DNA from: Gorsachius magnificus
Lineage: Eukaryota > Chordata > Aves > Pelecaniformes > Ardeidae
Direction: 5' to 3'
Assembly: GCA_034008185.1 (NCBI GenBank)
Contig: CM067082.1
Coordinates: 52,659,586 to 52,723,585 of the forward strand
Length of the DNA stretch: 64,000 bases
The notes below the pieces were generated by a model. That model did no database searches. It was given only the letters and a program-made list of their open reading frames with translations, and was not told the origin of the DNA. Both the position numbers and the translations under genes were made by a program. This document shows, piece after piece, positions 45,848-60,800 of the stretch. Position 1 is the first letter of the stretch; the number at the start of each line of letters is the position of its first letter.

Positions 45848-48800
45848 GTCAGTGACGATAAGTAATTGTTCTAGGTTATTTTCCTAGACTAAATTAGCGC
45901 AGAAACAATCTAAGCAGAAATGAATTTGAGGTAAAGATACAGCTTAAATAGTTAAATAACACTAGTGGGAAGATCAGCCTTAAATCATTAAGTACAATAT
46001 CTGCTACATGCTCTTTCTCTGTATTCATATTAGCGTCTCAAAATCTGGGAGGACTTCCTCCAAAAAAGGTTCTTAATCGAAAATAAATCTCATATGTGTA
46101 AGCTAATACTTCATTTGAAAGCCACAAGTGTCAACAATTAAAAACTGTGCAAGGTGTTAAAAAGCATTCATCTGGGGTTCATAGTTCAGTCTTGCCAGGC
46201 ATAAAAACCATTAAGTATTACACTTAAGAGTAACCAGGTAGAAGTGAAGTCTTTTTAGAATGATTCTAGAGAAAATTCTTCTTAAAGTATTGAGGGTGTA
46301 AGATGTAGAGTTTTAATAAAGAAAAGAAAAAAAAAAAGGTAGAGGCAGAGGCTAGTAGGAATGAGAAAAGTTATCACAAATTCTACTTTCTGGATGCTGA
46401 AAAAATAATTATTTGAATCTTTCAGTGATAACACCAATGAACCTGAACTAGGAATGCGCATGACTACAAGATCATCAGGATTCAACTCGAATAATAAACC
46501 AATACCTGACAAAAAGGTCCAACAGCAGCCTAAATCTACAAAAAATAAGGAGGTATGCCAGAAAAAATCTGTGCAAGAAATTTCTAAGTCAAAATGCATA
46601 ATTGCGCCAAATGAGCCAGTAATGAGGAGATCACAGAGACTGCAGCAGTTAACACATGTACACGTACCAGCAAGATCCCTGCGCAACAGAGAAGTTAAAG
46701 AAGAAAAAGCTTTGGAAGTTAAACAAAGTAGCCAGGCAAAAAGACATGCTCAGAGTGTTGCAGCAAAAGTACTTAAATCTGGAGAGAAAACAGAACAGAA
46801 AAACACAAAAATAAAGCCAAACAATACAAATGAGGATAAAGAAATACATGTAGAAGTGACCAGCTCTCTGAAAGAGAAAAAATGTAAAGCGGACAATAAA
46901 AATGATAATTCCAGCAGCTTTCAACACAACCTTCAAGGGTCATCATTGTGTCCTGACGAGAGTCTTGAGGAAGTTAAGAAAGACCAAACGGGCCCTGTGT
47001 CTCCTAATCCTAGCAACACAAAGAAAGCGGAAGCAGATTCTCTTAAGCCAAATTCTAAGACGGTAGCTAAGGAAAAGCAACAAATGCATCAGAACGTAAA
47101 AAACAGTACAAAACCAAAAAAGATTTCACAGCCATCTGTAAGTGAAACAAATGTGGCTGATCAACCAGAGAATGATGTGAAATCCAAAAGAGTAAGCATC
47201 CTTGAACTTTGTGAAGAAATTGCAGGTGAGATTGAGTCAGATACAGTAGAGGTGAAAAAAGATTCCCCTAATGCCGAGTATAGCAAAATGGAAGAAAAGC
47301 ATGCTGACATACAGCTGCAACAAAGTGAAATCCTTACTCAGAAAGAACCTGGTCAAAGTACTCAATGCAAACGTTTTTTCCCTAGCAAAAAAGGAATGCC
47401 TGTCAAATGCACTCTGAATGGTAGAAATAACTCCTCAAACAAAAACTCTAAATGGACCAAAATTAAATTACTGAAAGCTAGTAACATGAAGCAAAGTAAC
47501 TTAAATTCTGCAAATGCCCCCAAGCTTTCTTTGTTAAAAGATTACCCTGAAGTTTCAGAGGCAAGTCAAATAGCTACAGAAACAGAGCTTTTGAAGGCAC
47601 AAGGCAAGCTGTCAATAACAGGACTCTCTGAGAATCAAACTGCAGCTTGTGTGCAGGAGAAATCAGATCCTTCATCTGAAAGAGCTGGAGCTAAAGAAGT
47701 GACATTAGAAATAAAACAGCCCACAAAGAGAGGTGCAGAAAATGGTTTGTTGCGTAATTTGACAAAACATTTATGTGAGCCAAGACCAGATGAGGTAAGT
47801 CATTTTAATTATGGTGTGTGGTGGGAGGGTGTTCTAAATCTGTTCTGTTTTCTGAGAATGCCATGCTTGGGAAGTTTGTTTTAACAATGACTTTATTTTA
47901 TAGTAACTTAAAATTTTCAGATGTATTCAAGAACCTTTACTAGTGCATTGACATAGCTGGGATGGCAGTAAGCTGGAAAATTAATCTGATGAATCTGTTC
48001 CACCCTCCTAAGTTCTGTAGTTAACTAAATGTTCATCAATAAAACTTGCTGCTGGAGCTGGAGGTTGTACAGATTCATATGGACACTTTTTGATGACTTA
48101 AGCTTGCATAGCTGTTCTGTTTTAAAAAGGTGTATTAAAAGGAATGAGAGGAAAAAAAAAGTGTTCTCTGTCTGAATGAGCTTCTGTTAAAATTTAAGAT
48201 TTTAAGGACAAAGGTGTTCTATAGGAAGTATTTTACAAACTTATGTATAAAATTAAAAAGATTTTTTGTAAAAGTCATACAACAAACTTCAATATGGACT
48301 AGCTAATCAGTTGCATTTTGTTTGCTTAAGATAATGTGGGAATCAGAAAACTGTTTCTGTATTCAAGCTGTTAATACTTAGTTAACGGAATGATTTTGTG
48401 AATAGGTTAGAAGCATTAAATAGTTCAGGTTTTTTATTTAATGTTTTCTCGTTTATTTAGAACTTTCGATTACATTTGGAATCAAGTCCAGAAAGTTCTC
48501 CAGTAAAGTATGTTACAGCTCCTAAACCACCAAAACAATTAAAAAAAGAACCAGGAGAAAGTGAACCTCAAGGTAACTGTTTAGTACTAATTTTTTCTCT
48601 TCTTCTGGTCACTTATATGGGAAGCCTAAGTCTTCCTTTCAGAGGAGCATTTCACAGAATAAGGTATAGTTGGTGCAGAACTAAACTTCTGGGACTGGAA
48701 CTATTCACCAGGGTTTTTGTAATTCTTTGTGTGTCACACCCCTGGCCACTTATAGTAGCAAGCAGCAAATGTCCTTTTATCTCTGGGCTGTGTAGTGGGA

Positions 48801-51800
48801 AAGAGAGGTGTCTGTTTTTCTATCCAGCTCTGCTCTTAGTGCATCTTTGTGTTTTATGCGTGAATATTTTAGTGCTTAAATATGCTTCATTTAAGTAAAA
48901 GTGAAGTGACAACTTTTAAAACAAACAAAAAGAAAAAACCCAACCAAATTCTTTCTTTTTTCCATGTCATAAAGTAGTAAAACTTCCCATATTTCACTTG
49001 GGTTCTTCTCTTGGATTGGTTTCTGTTAAGGATTCTCTGTTGGTTACTGCTTCGTTTGAATAAGTATGTGCATTTCTTTCTCCTAAATTGTTTTACTTGA
49101 TCTTGACAAAATTATTAATTGTGTAATCACAATTCTGTTTTTATTACCCAGTCTTCATTTATCAGCCTGTGAATGCAGTTTGTCAAACATTATGATGGGT
49201 GTGATGTGAATATTTTGACTCAAGTACATTTGACTAAGAAGTATTATCGATGGATAACTAACATATCTCTTCACTAACTTCCCTCTTCATATGTTGTTCT
49301 TTTGCTTTTGGGTTTTTGGTTTGGTTTGAGGTTTTGTTTTGTTTTTTTAATCTGAACCTGATTTTGAGTGCACTGTTTTAACTATTTAGCTTTACTAAAT
49401 AGGGTTTTTCTCCTGCCATTGCAGGGTATTTTTGAAGAGCAAAATACTCTGATTGTACTGTTGGAGAATGTAAAAAATGTTTTTTCTTTTGTTTGCTATT
49501 CTTGATTGTTTCTTTAAGTGTTATAGAGCACACCTCAGATGGGGGCGTACTATATATTTATGATTCTAATACTACACATAGAGCTATTTATATGGGTGTC
49601 AGTATAAATAGGTTTAAACTCCTATGTAGTTTCACTGCTGGCCTTGTTTAGCTGCTGGCAAACTGCTCTGCAGAACTGCTGTGGAAACGTTGAAGAAAAT
49701 TGCATGTTTTTTTAAGTATATGTATATATGGAGAAACATCTGAATGCTGCTGCAAGGTGGTATCTTTTTTTTATTGGCCATGAACAAATTACAACATTGT
49801 CTTGAATATGTTTTTGCAAATCACTATTTGTGTAGCTCAAATTTCCTTTGCAACTACTAACTTTATAATGAAGTTACAATCTTTGATTTATTGTAGATTT
49901 GGCTCCCAAGCAGTTGACGCAAACTTCACTTACAAATCAAACTTCTGAAACTGAGAACAGGTATAGTATTTCATACACTATGAAACTACAGTAACCTTCC
50001 ATAGAGTTATGAGAGGTTTTGTTATAAGATTAACTGTTCTGTTGTCTCCCAGCCCCAGCTTTTAGTTTCAGATAAGTGACTTGTCCTTTATAAAAACAGA
50101 CTTTCATTTTACCCAGTTATTAAGGGATGTTTTAAGAAAATTATTAAGCAAGATATTTGTAACTGCACGTTTATTTCAAAAAGTAGAATTTAACAGAGAT
50201 GGGAAAACGTTTCTAATGGTCTCTTCCTCAAATCTGATGATAACTAGAGAGTATGGGAAGGATTTGCCACATGATTTTCACTTACTGAATTATTTCACTT
50301 ACTTCTGGAAGAGTTTCTCTAATCCTTTAATTATGGGAGTCTTGTATATATGAAATCTTTTTAGATGGGGAAGAGGGAATTTAATTTGGGATTGTTTTGT
50401 GGTTGCTGTGAGAGGAAGGTGTCAGCTGCCATATAAAAAATTATTCTTGTTCTTAGTACTAACTGAATCGTTCTTACTAGTAACGGTTCAAATTTATGTT
50501 TTATCCTTGATCCTGTTGACTGTTGTAGTTTTTGAACAATTCTGACATAGTTTCTGGTTTTAGCCAGTTACAAGTGAAAGACAATAATTTCTTCGTGCCT
50601 GATACCTTGAACAGCAACATAGCTGGCACAGTGGTTAGTATATTGATACTGTTTTCTATATTCACAATGGAGACAAGAAGAAATGATGCAGTACATTTTT
50701 AGTACATCTAGCTGAGGCCAGATTAACGATTCTGACTAACCAGCCCTTTTGTACATGTTGAAAAACTCTACTACTATGGAATTTCACAGAAGATGCGTGG
50801 TAAGACAGATCTAAAAGTAGCTAAATTAATATTTTTAGGTTTTTCAATAAATATTACAATAACTTTAATTTTTCATATTTTTATTCTCAACTGCCAAACA
50901 GCTATATGGTATCTACTCAAATTTATTCATTTAATTAGCTGAACAAGCACATATTACTTTACTATTTTTTGGCTATATATTTTTCTTGTGAGACTTTTTT
51001 TACCCCGCTTTCCATATGCTGTCCAAGATTTAAGTCATCATTCTCTCTGTGGTAGTCCTGCCATAAGAGAGTAATGTGCATATCTCTTTAGGGCTTTGTA
51101 AGAAAAGGTTGCAGCAGGAAAAGGCAAACCTTGAAGTAGCTATTTAACGCAAATTTTGGGGCATGTGACAGGAACAAAAAAATTAGATTATTTAGCACAA
51201 AAAATGCTGATTTAAAAATGTCTGGCAAGAGTTTTTATTTTTGAAAAAGCTCACTGCTACATGTACTATAGCAGCTGCTACAATTAAGTGTTTGGCCCTA
51301 TATCCTTAGTTTGCTCAAAACCAGAAAATATGTAAATATCTAGTTGAAGTACAATTATTTTTGTGTGTGTTCGGCTTTGGTGATCTCCACAAGTTTTATC
51401 CAAACCTGGAATTAATGTTATTTTTCCCCTGAATATAGTAGCAAGTTCATACAATAACTTTGTTGTTGATGTATTATAGTACTTTCCAGTGTTTCTTTCA
51501 ATCCTGACAAGGGGAAACTTAAACTGAGTGAGAGTCCAGTGATATCCATCCATTTATTCCTCAGGTCCTCTTTTCCCTTCTTTCACTGCCAGCCATTAGA
51601 AGAGAATAAGTTTGAATTGAATTTGAGAGATTTATGACATCTGTTTTATATTGCCCACTTATATTTGTGGGAATATTTACATGGTCAGCTCTAGCAGCCT
51701 GATGTGTGATACTTAAAATTAGAAACTAAACCTTATGTAGGAAATACATGGCATTAGGCACCATCAGTCACGCTCTGAAAATGCCTCCATTAAATGCTTG

Positions 51801-54800
51801 TGTTAATGGTTGTGACTAACCTACCCCACTTGATTATAAATTTAATTTTTTTTATTTAAAAAAAAAATCTTATAATTAGGCTAGTCACAAACTGTATTTT
51901 TCGGTTAATCTTTTTATTTCCTTATTTTTCCATTTGAATTACAAATCAAAATATACAGGATTGTGTTTTGGGTAATTCACTAGGCTTTGTATCTCGTTAA
52001 AGTTAGTTATCACAATGGCTTTGAGTATCTAGCATGACATGTATAAGCAGTCCCTTTTTTAACATTAAATGTGTTTATATTTCAAGGGTGCCATTGTTAA
52101 ATCCTTCATTAGCATCAAAATGCAGTAACTTCCTGCCATCTGAGGAACATATTCAGAAGCTGAAAGAAGCAGGAAAAGACGGTGATAAGCAGCTGATCAT
52201 AGTAAGTAATACCCTTTTAGTAAAGGGCTTATAGCTTCTTGAAGAAATTTGCAGAGCTGTGTTTTTACAAACTTGTCTAAAAATCATTACTTATACATAT
52301 TACTATTGCCATTGCAAGTGATTTGTGAAAGTAGAACCTGTACTAGATTGTCATTCAGCATTGATGGAAAATACGGTGGCAGACAGACCTAATGTTTAAA
52401 GCTGATTCTTGTTAAAACAGATTTCCACGTTTTTTTTTAATAGAAGGGCCATTCAGTAAAAATACAGTTGCTTTAGGGAGAATGAACTTGCCTTTACTTA
52501 CGTGCAAAATCTCAAGTTTCTTAACATTTCAGAATTACAGGGGGAGGTGCATGTGGCAGATTGTGTGCAAAATTAATACTGCTGCATCATTCAAATGTCC
52601 ATTGTTCTGCACTCGTTTTCACCATAATATTTAAGCAGTAATACTAGTTTGTTTTTTTGTTCTTACCCTTATTTGCCATCAAATGCAGGTATCTCTTTTA
52701 AAATAAGACAGTGCAAAATGAGGAGGAAGAGAGTGACGCACAGTCATTTTATTTTTTTTTTATCTTGTAGAATCACAGAGCTTGGTAGTGAAACAATTGG
52801 AGGTTCTGGTTGTGTTTCGTTTTGTGTCTTTAATAATTCACACATCAGATAATCCTTGAGAAATGAAAGGCTGGAGCTGGGAAGCTACAGAGGGAGAGTA
52901 AGGAGGAGGACTCTGTAGTAAGGTTCTTATGAAATAAAGCCCTCTCACATATAACTGTTGGTCTTGCTAAATTGCATTTTTTTTCATGTAATACATGGAT
53001 TATACACATGAAAATATTAGCTAAAAAAGAACCAGGTGATTTCTGAACACTCGTATATCTGTACTGAAATATTTTAAAATGAAAGCTTCTGAGAACTAAA
53101 TTGATAAACATATCCTTGATTTACCCAAAGTGATACAGATCTAGGCACTTGAGTGCCTAGTCACAGGATGATAAATGAACAATATCTAACATCTACCAAG
53201 TATTTCAGCTGTTGCCTCTTTGAAACTCATTTCACCAACAGAGTTCAAGTGCATGATTAAGTATCTTAACTATATTAGAAGGACTATAAGAATATTCCTT
53301 TTAATTTCAGTAATGCTAACTTAATTTTTGCTTGTACAGTAATAGAACTTGACTGAAGAGTTGCTAGGATCTTTTGGCAAGAAGAAATACGTAACTTTCT
53401 GGTTAGGTACTGAAGAGAGGTTGTATAGGTCTCCACAGTATTCATACAAAGAGATCATTTGCAACTTAGTGACTATGCTGGTAATATTCTTGTTTTCAGC
53501 CTAAATTATGAGAGTAATATTTTTTTCCTAGGTATTCAACAGTAAAAATTTTAAGTTATTTACCTAGCAAAATTTTAGAATATAAAGAATGGGTCATCAG
53601 TCAAGAACACCAGGGAAAATGGGAGAGACCTATTTTCTTGTTTTCTTTGTGTATTTCTGGAAAATGCAAGTGAGCACTGTGTTTAATTTTTAAATGTGAA
53701 AGTAACAGCTTCATAATATCTAATCTGTTGCAGCACTTCATACAAATCTGGTTCACTTTGATTTCATTGAGTTCAGAGTAGGCTTTTTATTGTGTTGAAG
53801 GGCTTTTTGGTGATGCCTGTAGCTTTCTTTACCAAGAAAGCATTAGGTAAGATACTGCTGTTATTCTTTTACAAGGTGAGGGGTGGAAACTGCTTTTAAC
53901 ATTGTCAAAACATATAGAGGAACCCAAATATTTGTTAAGCCATTTTGTAAAATACTACCCTTGATATTAGTTACTGTGGAGACGAGACACAGTTATGTCT
54001 AGGATAGTTTGTGCTAGCATCTGGAGGGGAAAAATCGCTATATTGACCAGACTTTGCTGGTACAAATACTCAAAAGATTGGGGATTAAATTAATGTAATA
54101 GAATCAGGTACATTTTGTAATGAATAGTGTTGGTTGCAAAACCATGGTGAGTTTCTTAAATGTTGATTCTGAATGGCTGGACTTTCTTTTTTTTTTAGGA
54201 AATTTTTCCAAAGGTGTTCATGTACTTCTGTAGCAATCCTCTGAGAACAGAGAAAAGATTCATTTGGTTTTAAAGCTGTTCAGGCTGAAATTTCTCCTAT
54301 ACAGGGAGAAGTCTTATATGCACAGCCAAATCACTTAAATTAGCATTTACAGTGTCTGTAAAAAATTTTACAGTTAATAGCTATAAATCATTTTTATTTC
54401 AAGTTTCTGGTGCGTTGTGTTAAGGGTAGCAGTTCCATTATTCTTCTTTACCTTGAGCAAAGTTGGGAAGTCATGCTTTTGTGCTTAGCAAGGAACATTT
54501 AACTTGCACTTTGTTACACTTTTTTAAAAAAAATAAATGCCTGAAAGGTGCAATTTGGGGCTCTCTGCTGTGAGATCTGATTCTTTTGGAGATCTGTCAA
54601 GCCAGTCCCTCTTAATGTATGTACAGAACCCTTTTTTTTCTTTTTGTAACCAAAGGGAAAAATTGGGGTTGTTTGATTAATACATTTCTTTGTTTTGTTT
54701 TTTTCTTTTCTTTTTTTTTTTTTTTTTGCTATTGAATTCTCCTAGTCTTTTGCATTTCAGTTTGACATCTGTCCTTTTAACTGTCTCTACAGTATCTGAG

Positions 54801-57800
54801 GCTCAGAGTCTGGGATGTTACAATACTGTGTGTATTCTAACCTTTTCATTTCCTGAGCTGTATTTAGACAGGTGTTATGGTAAAACTAGTCTTTGTTTTC
54901 CACAATACGCATTATATTTTATATTTAATCTTTAAAGATGTATCTTACCTTCCTTCTTCTCCTGTATGATTGCTATAATGAAGAGATTAATTTTCTACTT
55001 TTCTCAAGTAATATAATCTTTAACAAGCTTTAAGGCTATATTTGACTGTAACAGAAGTAAAGTAATACAACTTCTGTTTGTAGAAGAAATATTTAGTAGC
55101 TATACTTGCACCGGTCTCTTTCTTGGTACACACCATCTAGTTATCTGAGCAGTTTTCAAACATAAAGTTATCTTCATTTTGTAGAGGTTCAGCTAAGACA
55201 AAAGTTGAGTTATTTCTGTTTTCTTCGGATTTGCTGTCACACATCTTAAAAAGCAAGTCTCTTCACAGTGTAGAACTTTAGCTGAAAACAGCAAGGAATC
55301 GAATGCTGCAACAAACTGTAAAACAGACAGTGAGAGGAAACAATGGTGTTGGAAGTAATCTGCGAAAATTTAGGTTCAGACCTCGGAAAGATGATCTGTT
55401 TTTCTGGAGGAAAGGAATTAAGATGGAAGCTGAAAATATGTTATGTTCCAAATCCATGACTTAATGGTTAGAGAAGTAGTCTGTTCTGAATATTTGTGAA
55501 CTGTACCTTCTTACACTTCATTTAGATGTTCAGTTGTTAGGTTGACAGGTTGCGTGAGGATCCATATTGGAAGTTTTATGGAGTAATGCAATAAAATTGT
55601 TTTTTACTTTCCATGTATTTGAATCTAATGTGCAAATATGAGAACTTGAATATGAAATCATCTGTTCCTTTAACTTCTGAAATGGAAAGAAATACAAATG
55701 TGCAAAGCATATGTTTTCGATTTTAGTAAAATGAGATATGCTTTACATCCAAGACAAGGAAAGTCAGTTGTTTACTCCTTGTAAAAATTCTGCTTGCCTG
55801 CCAGATCTGGGACAAAATTTTGACCATAAAAACAGGAACTGATAAAAGCATTAATGCTGCAAAGGAATGTTCTAAATAATGACCTATGAGGTACAGGGAT
55901 ACTTCTTACGTTTTATGCCGCTAAGGAGATGTGTTCCTTTGAAAATTAAGGTAGTCTTTTGAAAATGATATTCATCAATAAATCACTGAAGTGATAAAAA
56001 GACAGTATACAGTTACAGACACTTTTCTGCCTTTCTAGAGGTCTTAGTTAATGCCTGGATGCAAGCAAACATGATTAAATGTAGGTGATCTAAATAATCA
56101 GCAAATGCATGGATCAGGTTTGCTTGATGGAAGATGCTTTCGATTCTGAGGCTTGAATGGATGCTGTATGTGGAAGTGTTGTGCACGCTAATTCAGTTTA
56201 CACGTTTGGATTTCATACTTGAATTTTTCCTTACATATATTTTGGCTAAACTTGAACATAGTTTCCTGTTTGACTGAAATAGGTAATATATGAAAGAAAT
56301 ATTTTTATTTAAGCTGCAAACACAGTCCTCCATGGAAATAATAACTGCAAAAGTGATTTCTTATGAGCCTGAAGAAAGTTGCATAGCTATCATTTAAAGT
56401 TGCTGTTTTCTTCCTGAAACTGGTATAGTCCGGTTGGCAATTTCTCTGAAGAATTGGAGAATGGCTTTTGGGGAGTCTTTTGTTGTTCACATTAGTTAAG
56501 TACTGCCTCTTTTCTTTCCTGTAATCTCAGTAAAAACAAGGCGGTGGTTACTGCATAAGTGGCTGGGGAGGGAGTTTGGTAGTTGAGAGCAGTCATGCTT
56601 CCTTTCTTCCCACACAAATCTTACCCTTTGGGACAGCTCTGCTCTTAGCGGGGCAGTAATGGCCATCCTTTCTTATTATTGCTCCTTCCCATTTCTGCTT
56701 CACTGAAGCAACCCAGCTTTCTCTAGCAAATTCAGGTGGGTTGTGTTTGGTGTCCTTTGTCCTGAGGGTGAGAATGTTTTGTAAGGTTAGCTGGGCACCT
56801 GATACAGGACTTCAAGCACCAAGGCTACTAACATTGTGCTGTGGGCTAGCCCTGGCAGGCAGCTGAGCACCATGCAGCTGCTCATTCAGTCCCCCAGGTA
56901 CGATGGGGGAGAAAACTCATGGCTTAAGATAAGGACAGTTTAACAGGCAAAGCAAAAGCCGTGCGTTTCAGCAAAGCAAAACAAGGAATTCATTCACTAC
57001 TTCCTGTTGGCGGGCAGGTGTTCAGCCATCTCCAGGAAAGCAGGGCTCCATCATGTGTAACAGCTGGGAAGACAAATGCTGTCACAGCAACCATCTTCCC
57101 CTTCCTTCCTCTTTCCCTCAGCTTTTATTGCTCAGCGTGACATCATACTGCATAGCCCTCTGGTCACTTGGGGTCAGCTGTCCCAGCTGTGTCTGCTCCC
57201 AACTTCTTGTGCACCCCCAGCCAACTCACTGGCACAGCAGCGTGAGAAACTGAAAAGGCCTTGACACTGTGTAAGCACTGTGCAGTAGCTAAAACATCCC
57301 TGTGTTATCGACACTGTTTTGGTCATAAATCTAAAACACAGCACCATAGCAGCTGCTGTGAAGGAAATTAACCTTACCCCAGCCAAAACCACTAGACACT
57401 GGAACACTCTCTGTAATATACTTGAATTATGTTTTTGTATGGGTTGAGCATGTCTGTCACAGCAACACTCGGTGGATTAACTGTCCATTTTAAATATTGT
57501 GCAGATTTGGTTTTTAACTTTGTATTTTTTTTCATATTGCTTTAGCTAATGACCAGTGAGGACATAATTTCATGATAGATAATGACCCTCCATTTTCATT
57601 TTTCAAAAATGTTAAATAAAATTAGATATATCACAGTTCCAAAAGTTTTAAGTTGTTTGATATCCTTTGGCTAAAATAGCTTTTCAGAAAGATGGGTACT
57701 GGTGATGTGGGGGTTTTTTTGTTTTTTTTTTTTTGGTTGGGGTTTTTTGTTAAATTCCACAGACGTCATTTGAAGTGAAACATGTTTCTGAGTTGGGTCA

Positions 57801-60800
57801 TGTCTTCTGATCCTTCCAGTCAGCAAGGGGATCTACCCATCAGCTTCAGGCTTGAATGCATCTTTTGCTGAAATAGCATTCTTTGACCTTTTCATTTTCG
57901 TGGAGAGCCCGAAAATCTTTGTGGTGTTCTTTCCTGCTCTTGTATTTCCTTTCCAGCCTGCTTGTTTCTATGGCTGGGTTTTATTCTTTGTTCTGTGAAA
58001 AGACTCAAGGAAAAAATAATCTTCCTCTAACTAAGACTAGGTAATCAAGAAGGAGGTGACCTAATCTGTGTCTGAAGAGAGAGGGGAAAAAAAAAAAATA
58101 GGAAAAAAAGGGCCCCTTTTCATCTCCTACAGAGGCACCAAATGCCTTTTTTGCTTGCAGGGCTCCTTATTCCACATATGGAGGATCAGCAGACATGCAC
58201 CTTCTCAAAGAAGATATTGGTAAGACTTTTCTTTCTGTCTAACACAGAATTAAGAAACCCTTCTGGAGATTAAGACAACGTTGTTGCAATGTTCAATTAA
58301 CAGTTAGCCTTGAAACACTGGATCTCATATATCCTGTACCTATATTAATGAGGATTGCCTGAGATGTTGGGAATGCTTAATTGCCATCTACACATGCAGA
58401 ATTTGCTTAGGAAGTAAAAGTACCCTTGCTTTTTATTGTACTGTTTAGAAAATTGAGTTTTAAATAGAGTAACACGTATCTCTGCCTGCAGCCCCATGTT
58501 TTCTTAAGTACTGCTTTGAAAAACATTTCTCTAAGTTCTGAGAGTCAAACCTCTTACATCTTTTTCCATTTGTGACAAGTTGACAGTTTATTCTCCAGTA
58601 CCCAGTATCTGATGCTTGCTGAGAAGATTCCCCCTCCCAAAAATCCCTGTTTTAAGTTTTTATTTACTCTCATATGTGGTGCATAAGGCATTCTTGGTTT
58701 GTTTTTTTTTGTTGTTGTTGTTATTGTTGTTCCTTCTTCCCCATTAGGAAGGGCTGGCAACCTTTAATGCAGTATTATTGTTTGTGAGCACTTTTTCCCC
58801 TTCTGATGCATGCCCTTTCCACTTTGGCTTATGCAATGACATCAGGTTAAAAATAGTCAGATTCTGTCAATGTTGTGTTAAAGTAGAAAAACGCATTCTT
58901 CATAATTCCTGACTTCACTTTGCATGTCCTGTTTTATTTGTTGTAGTCTACATTGGATTTACAAAGCTGCCTTTTTTTTTTGTTTGTTTGTGTTTGGTCT
59001 GAAGCATTATGTCCTGTGGTACGGCTTTGAAATAGTACTTCAGTTACACAAAAAGGCTATCTTCTTTACTACCCTCAGGATACTGTAAAATATTTGCTAA
59101 AAAGTATAGTAGCATTTGTTAGGGCTACAGAGTTCAAAAGATTGCTTTAGATACTACAGTGTGTTTTTTCTGATATTCACATAGCAGGTTTTTAATATTA
59201 ACCTCTGTGTGTAGCCCATTGATACAACTGAATGCATGTAAAAATAGTATCAGTGAAATCCTTAAAAAACAAAAACCAAACAAAAAGATCCCCCCTAAAA
59301 AACCAAACTCACTGATACCAGCACCATCCAAGAAAGTCAAACTGTAAAATACTGTACTGGCTGTACTATTCCAGGGAAATAATCTGTTCCTCGAGACTTG
59401 CAAAACAGCATATGTATTTACAAGGCAAGATGGTATGAGCTAAGGAGCCTGACAACTTTGAGGATATCCTTGCCCCAAATTTTTTGATGACTTCTAGGTA
59501 GCTAGGCTTTTTTTTGGTTTGAGATTTTTGGTAGTAAAGTAATAGATATTTTAGCTTAAATACCTTTAGCTTCTTGATCATTTGAGCAGAAATTGTTTCA
59601 TGAGAATTACTGCAGTACTGATATGTGCCAAAGATTTTAAGAGTTGCTTTATGTAGCTGATTTTCTAATTTACATGTCTTTTTTTTTTTTTTTTAACGTA
59701 TATTCCAAGCATCAAAGTAGACTTCCTCTTCACTTATCCTGCCCTAGATATATGGGATATGATCTATATCTTCCAGATAGGAATTACTAAGGTCAGATCA
59801 ATTAGTTCATCTTAAGATAATTGCCTTACGTGATCCTTCCTGCTGAACTGCCTTTTTACATCTTTCCTGTATAAACCCTTGAAATGCAGAGTATTTTGGT
59901 GGCGAGATGGGTACCCTGTTTTGAATTATATTGCTGCTTTAAAGGAAGCCTGCAGGTAAAATAAGATGTTTTGGATTCAGTTTTTATACCTTTAGAAACT
60001 TCATCTTATTCTGACTTTGCAAATCTAACCTCAGGGTTCATCTTTCCTTTTTCCTTCAGAAAATTAGTGTACTCCTGTTTCTCCTTCTGTATACAGTAGG
60101 AATGTGTAAATTGATGTACTGTTAAAGCAATGGCTTCTCAGATTCAGCTTCTTTCTTTTGGCTGAGTTCCATATATGTGCTCTTAAAGAGAAGTTCAGCT
60201 CTGAGTTTGCCTGGCCAGTTGTACCTTTAGTGTCTTCTTGGAAAAAAACTGATACCTCTATTTTAGATATCACTAATGACTGCTTGAAATAAGTTGCTGC
60301 TGTGTGGAGAACTGAGCTGTCACCTAGCTCTTAGACTTACTTAAACACATCTTTGAAGATGGAAGGAGTAAGAAATGATTCGTAAACACTTTTGCTGTCT
60401 TGCCAAAATGCTTTCTTCTGTAAAGTAAGCTTTTTTACTATGAATATTTTCAGCTCTTAGAAAACAAAATTCAGGTGATCTGTTTTCTTGCAAATTGAGC
60501 GTTTTCAATTTGTGCACACAGATTAATTTCCTTTTAAAAACCACCCTCAAGTCTTATTTTGCTTATATAGTATCCTATTTTAGAGTATAAAGTAACTTTT
60601 TGTTTCTCTATTACTTGTGATACATGTTAAAATAGATTAAAAGTGACGATTGTTGCTGCTTACATAAACTCAATTTCCAACTGTAGTTAAAGAAAAAAAA
60701 AATGTATTTGAGCATTAAGCCATAACTTAAAACATGCCTTTTTGGCTAGAAAACTGATATTCTTTTGCTCTTTGCAAAAGGCACCCCCTGTACCTGACAC

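Noticed and set aside
57705..57750. G/T-rich tract in ESCO1 intron 6 considered as a regulatory signal
   Set aside because: Similar G/T low-complexity stretches recur in the introns here (for example 49,309-49,350) and look like background low complexity.
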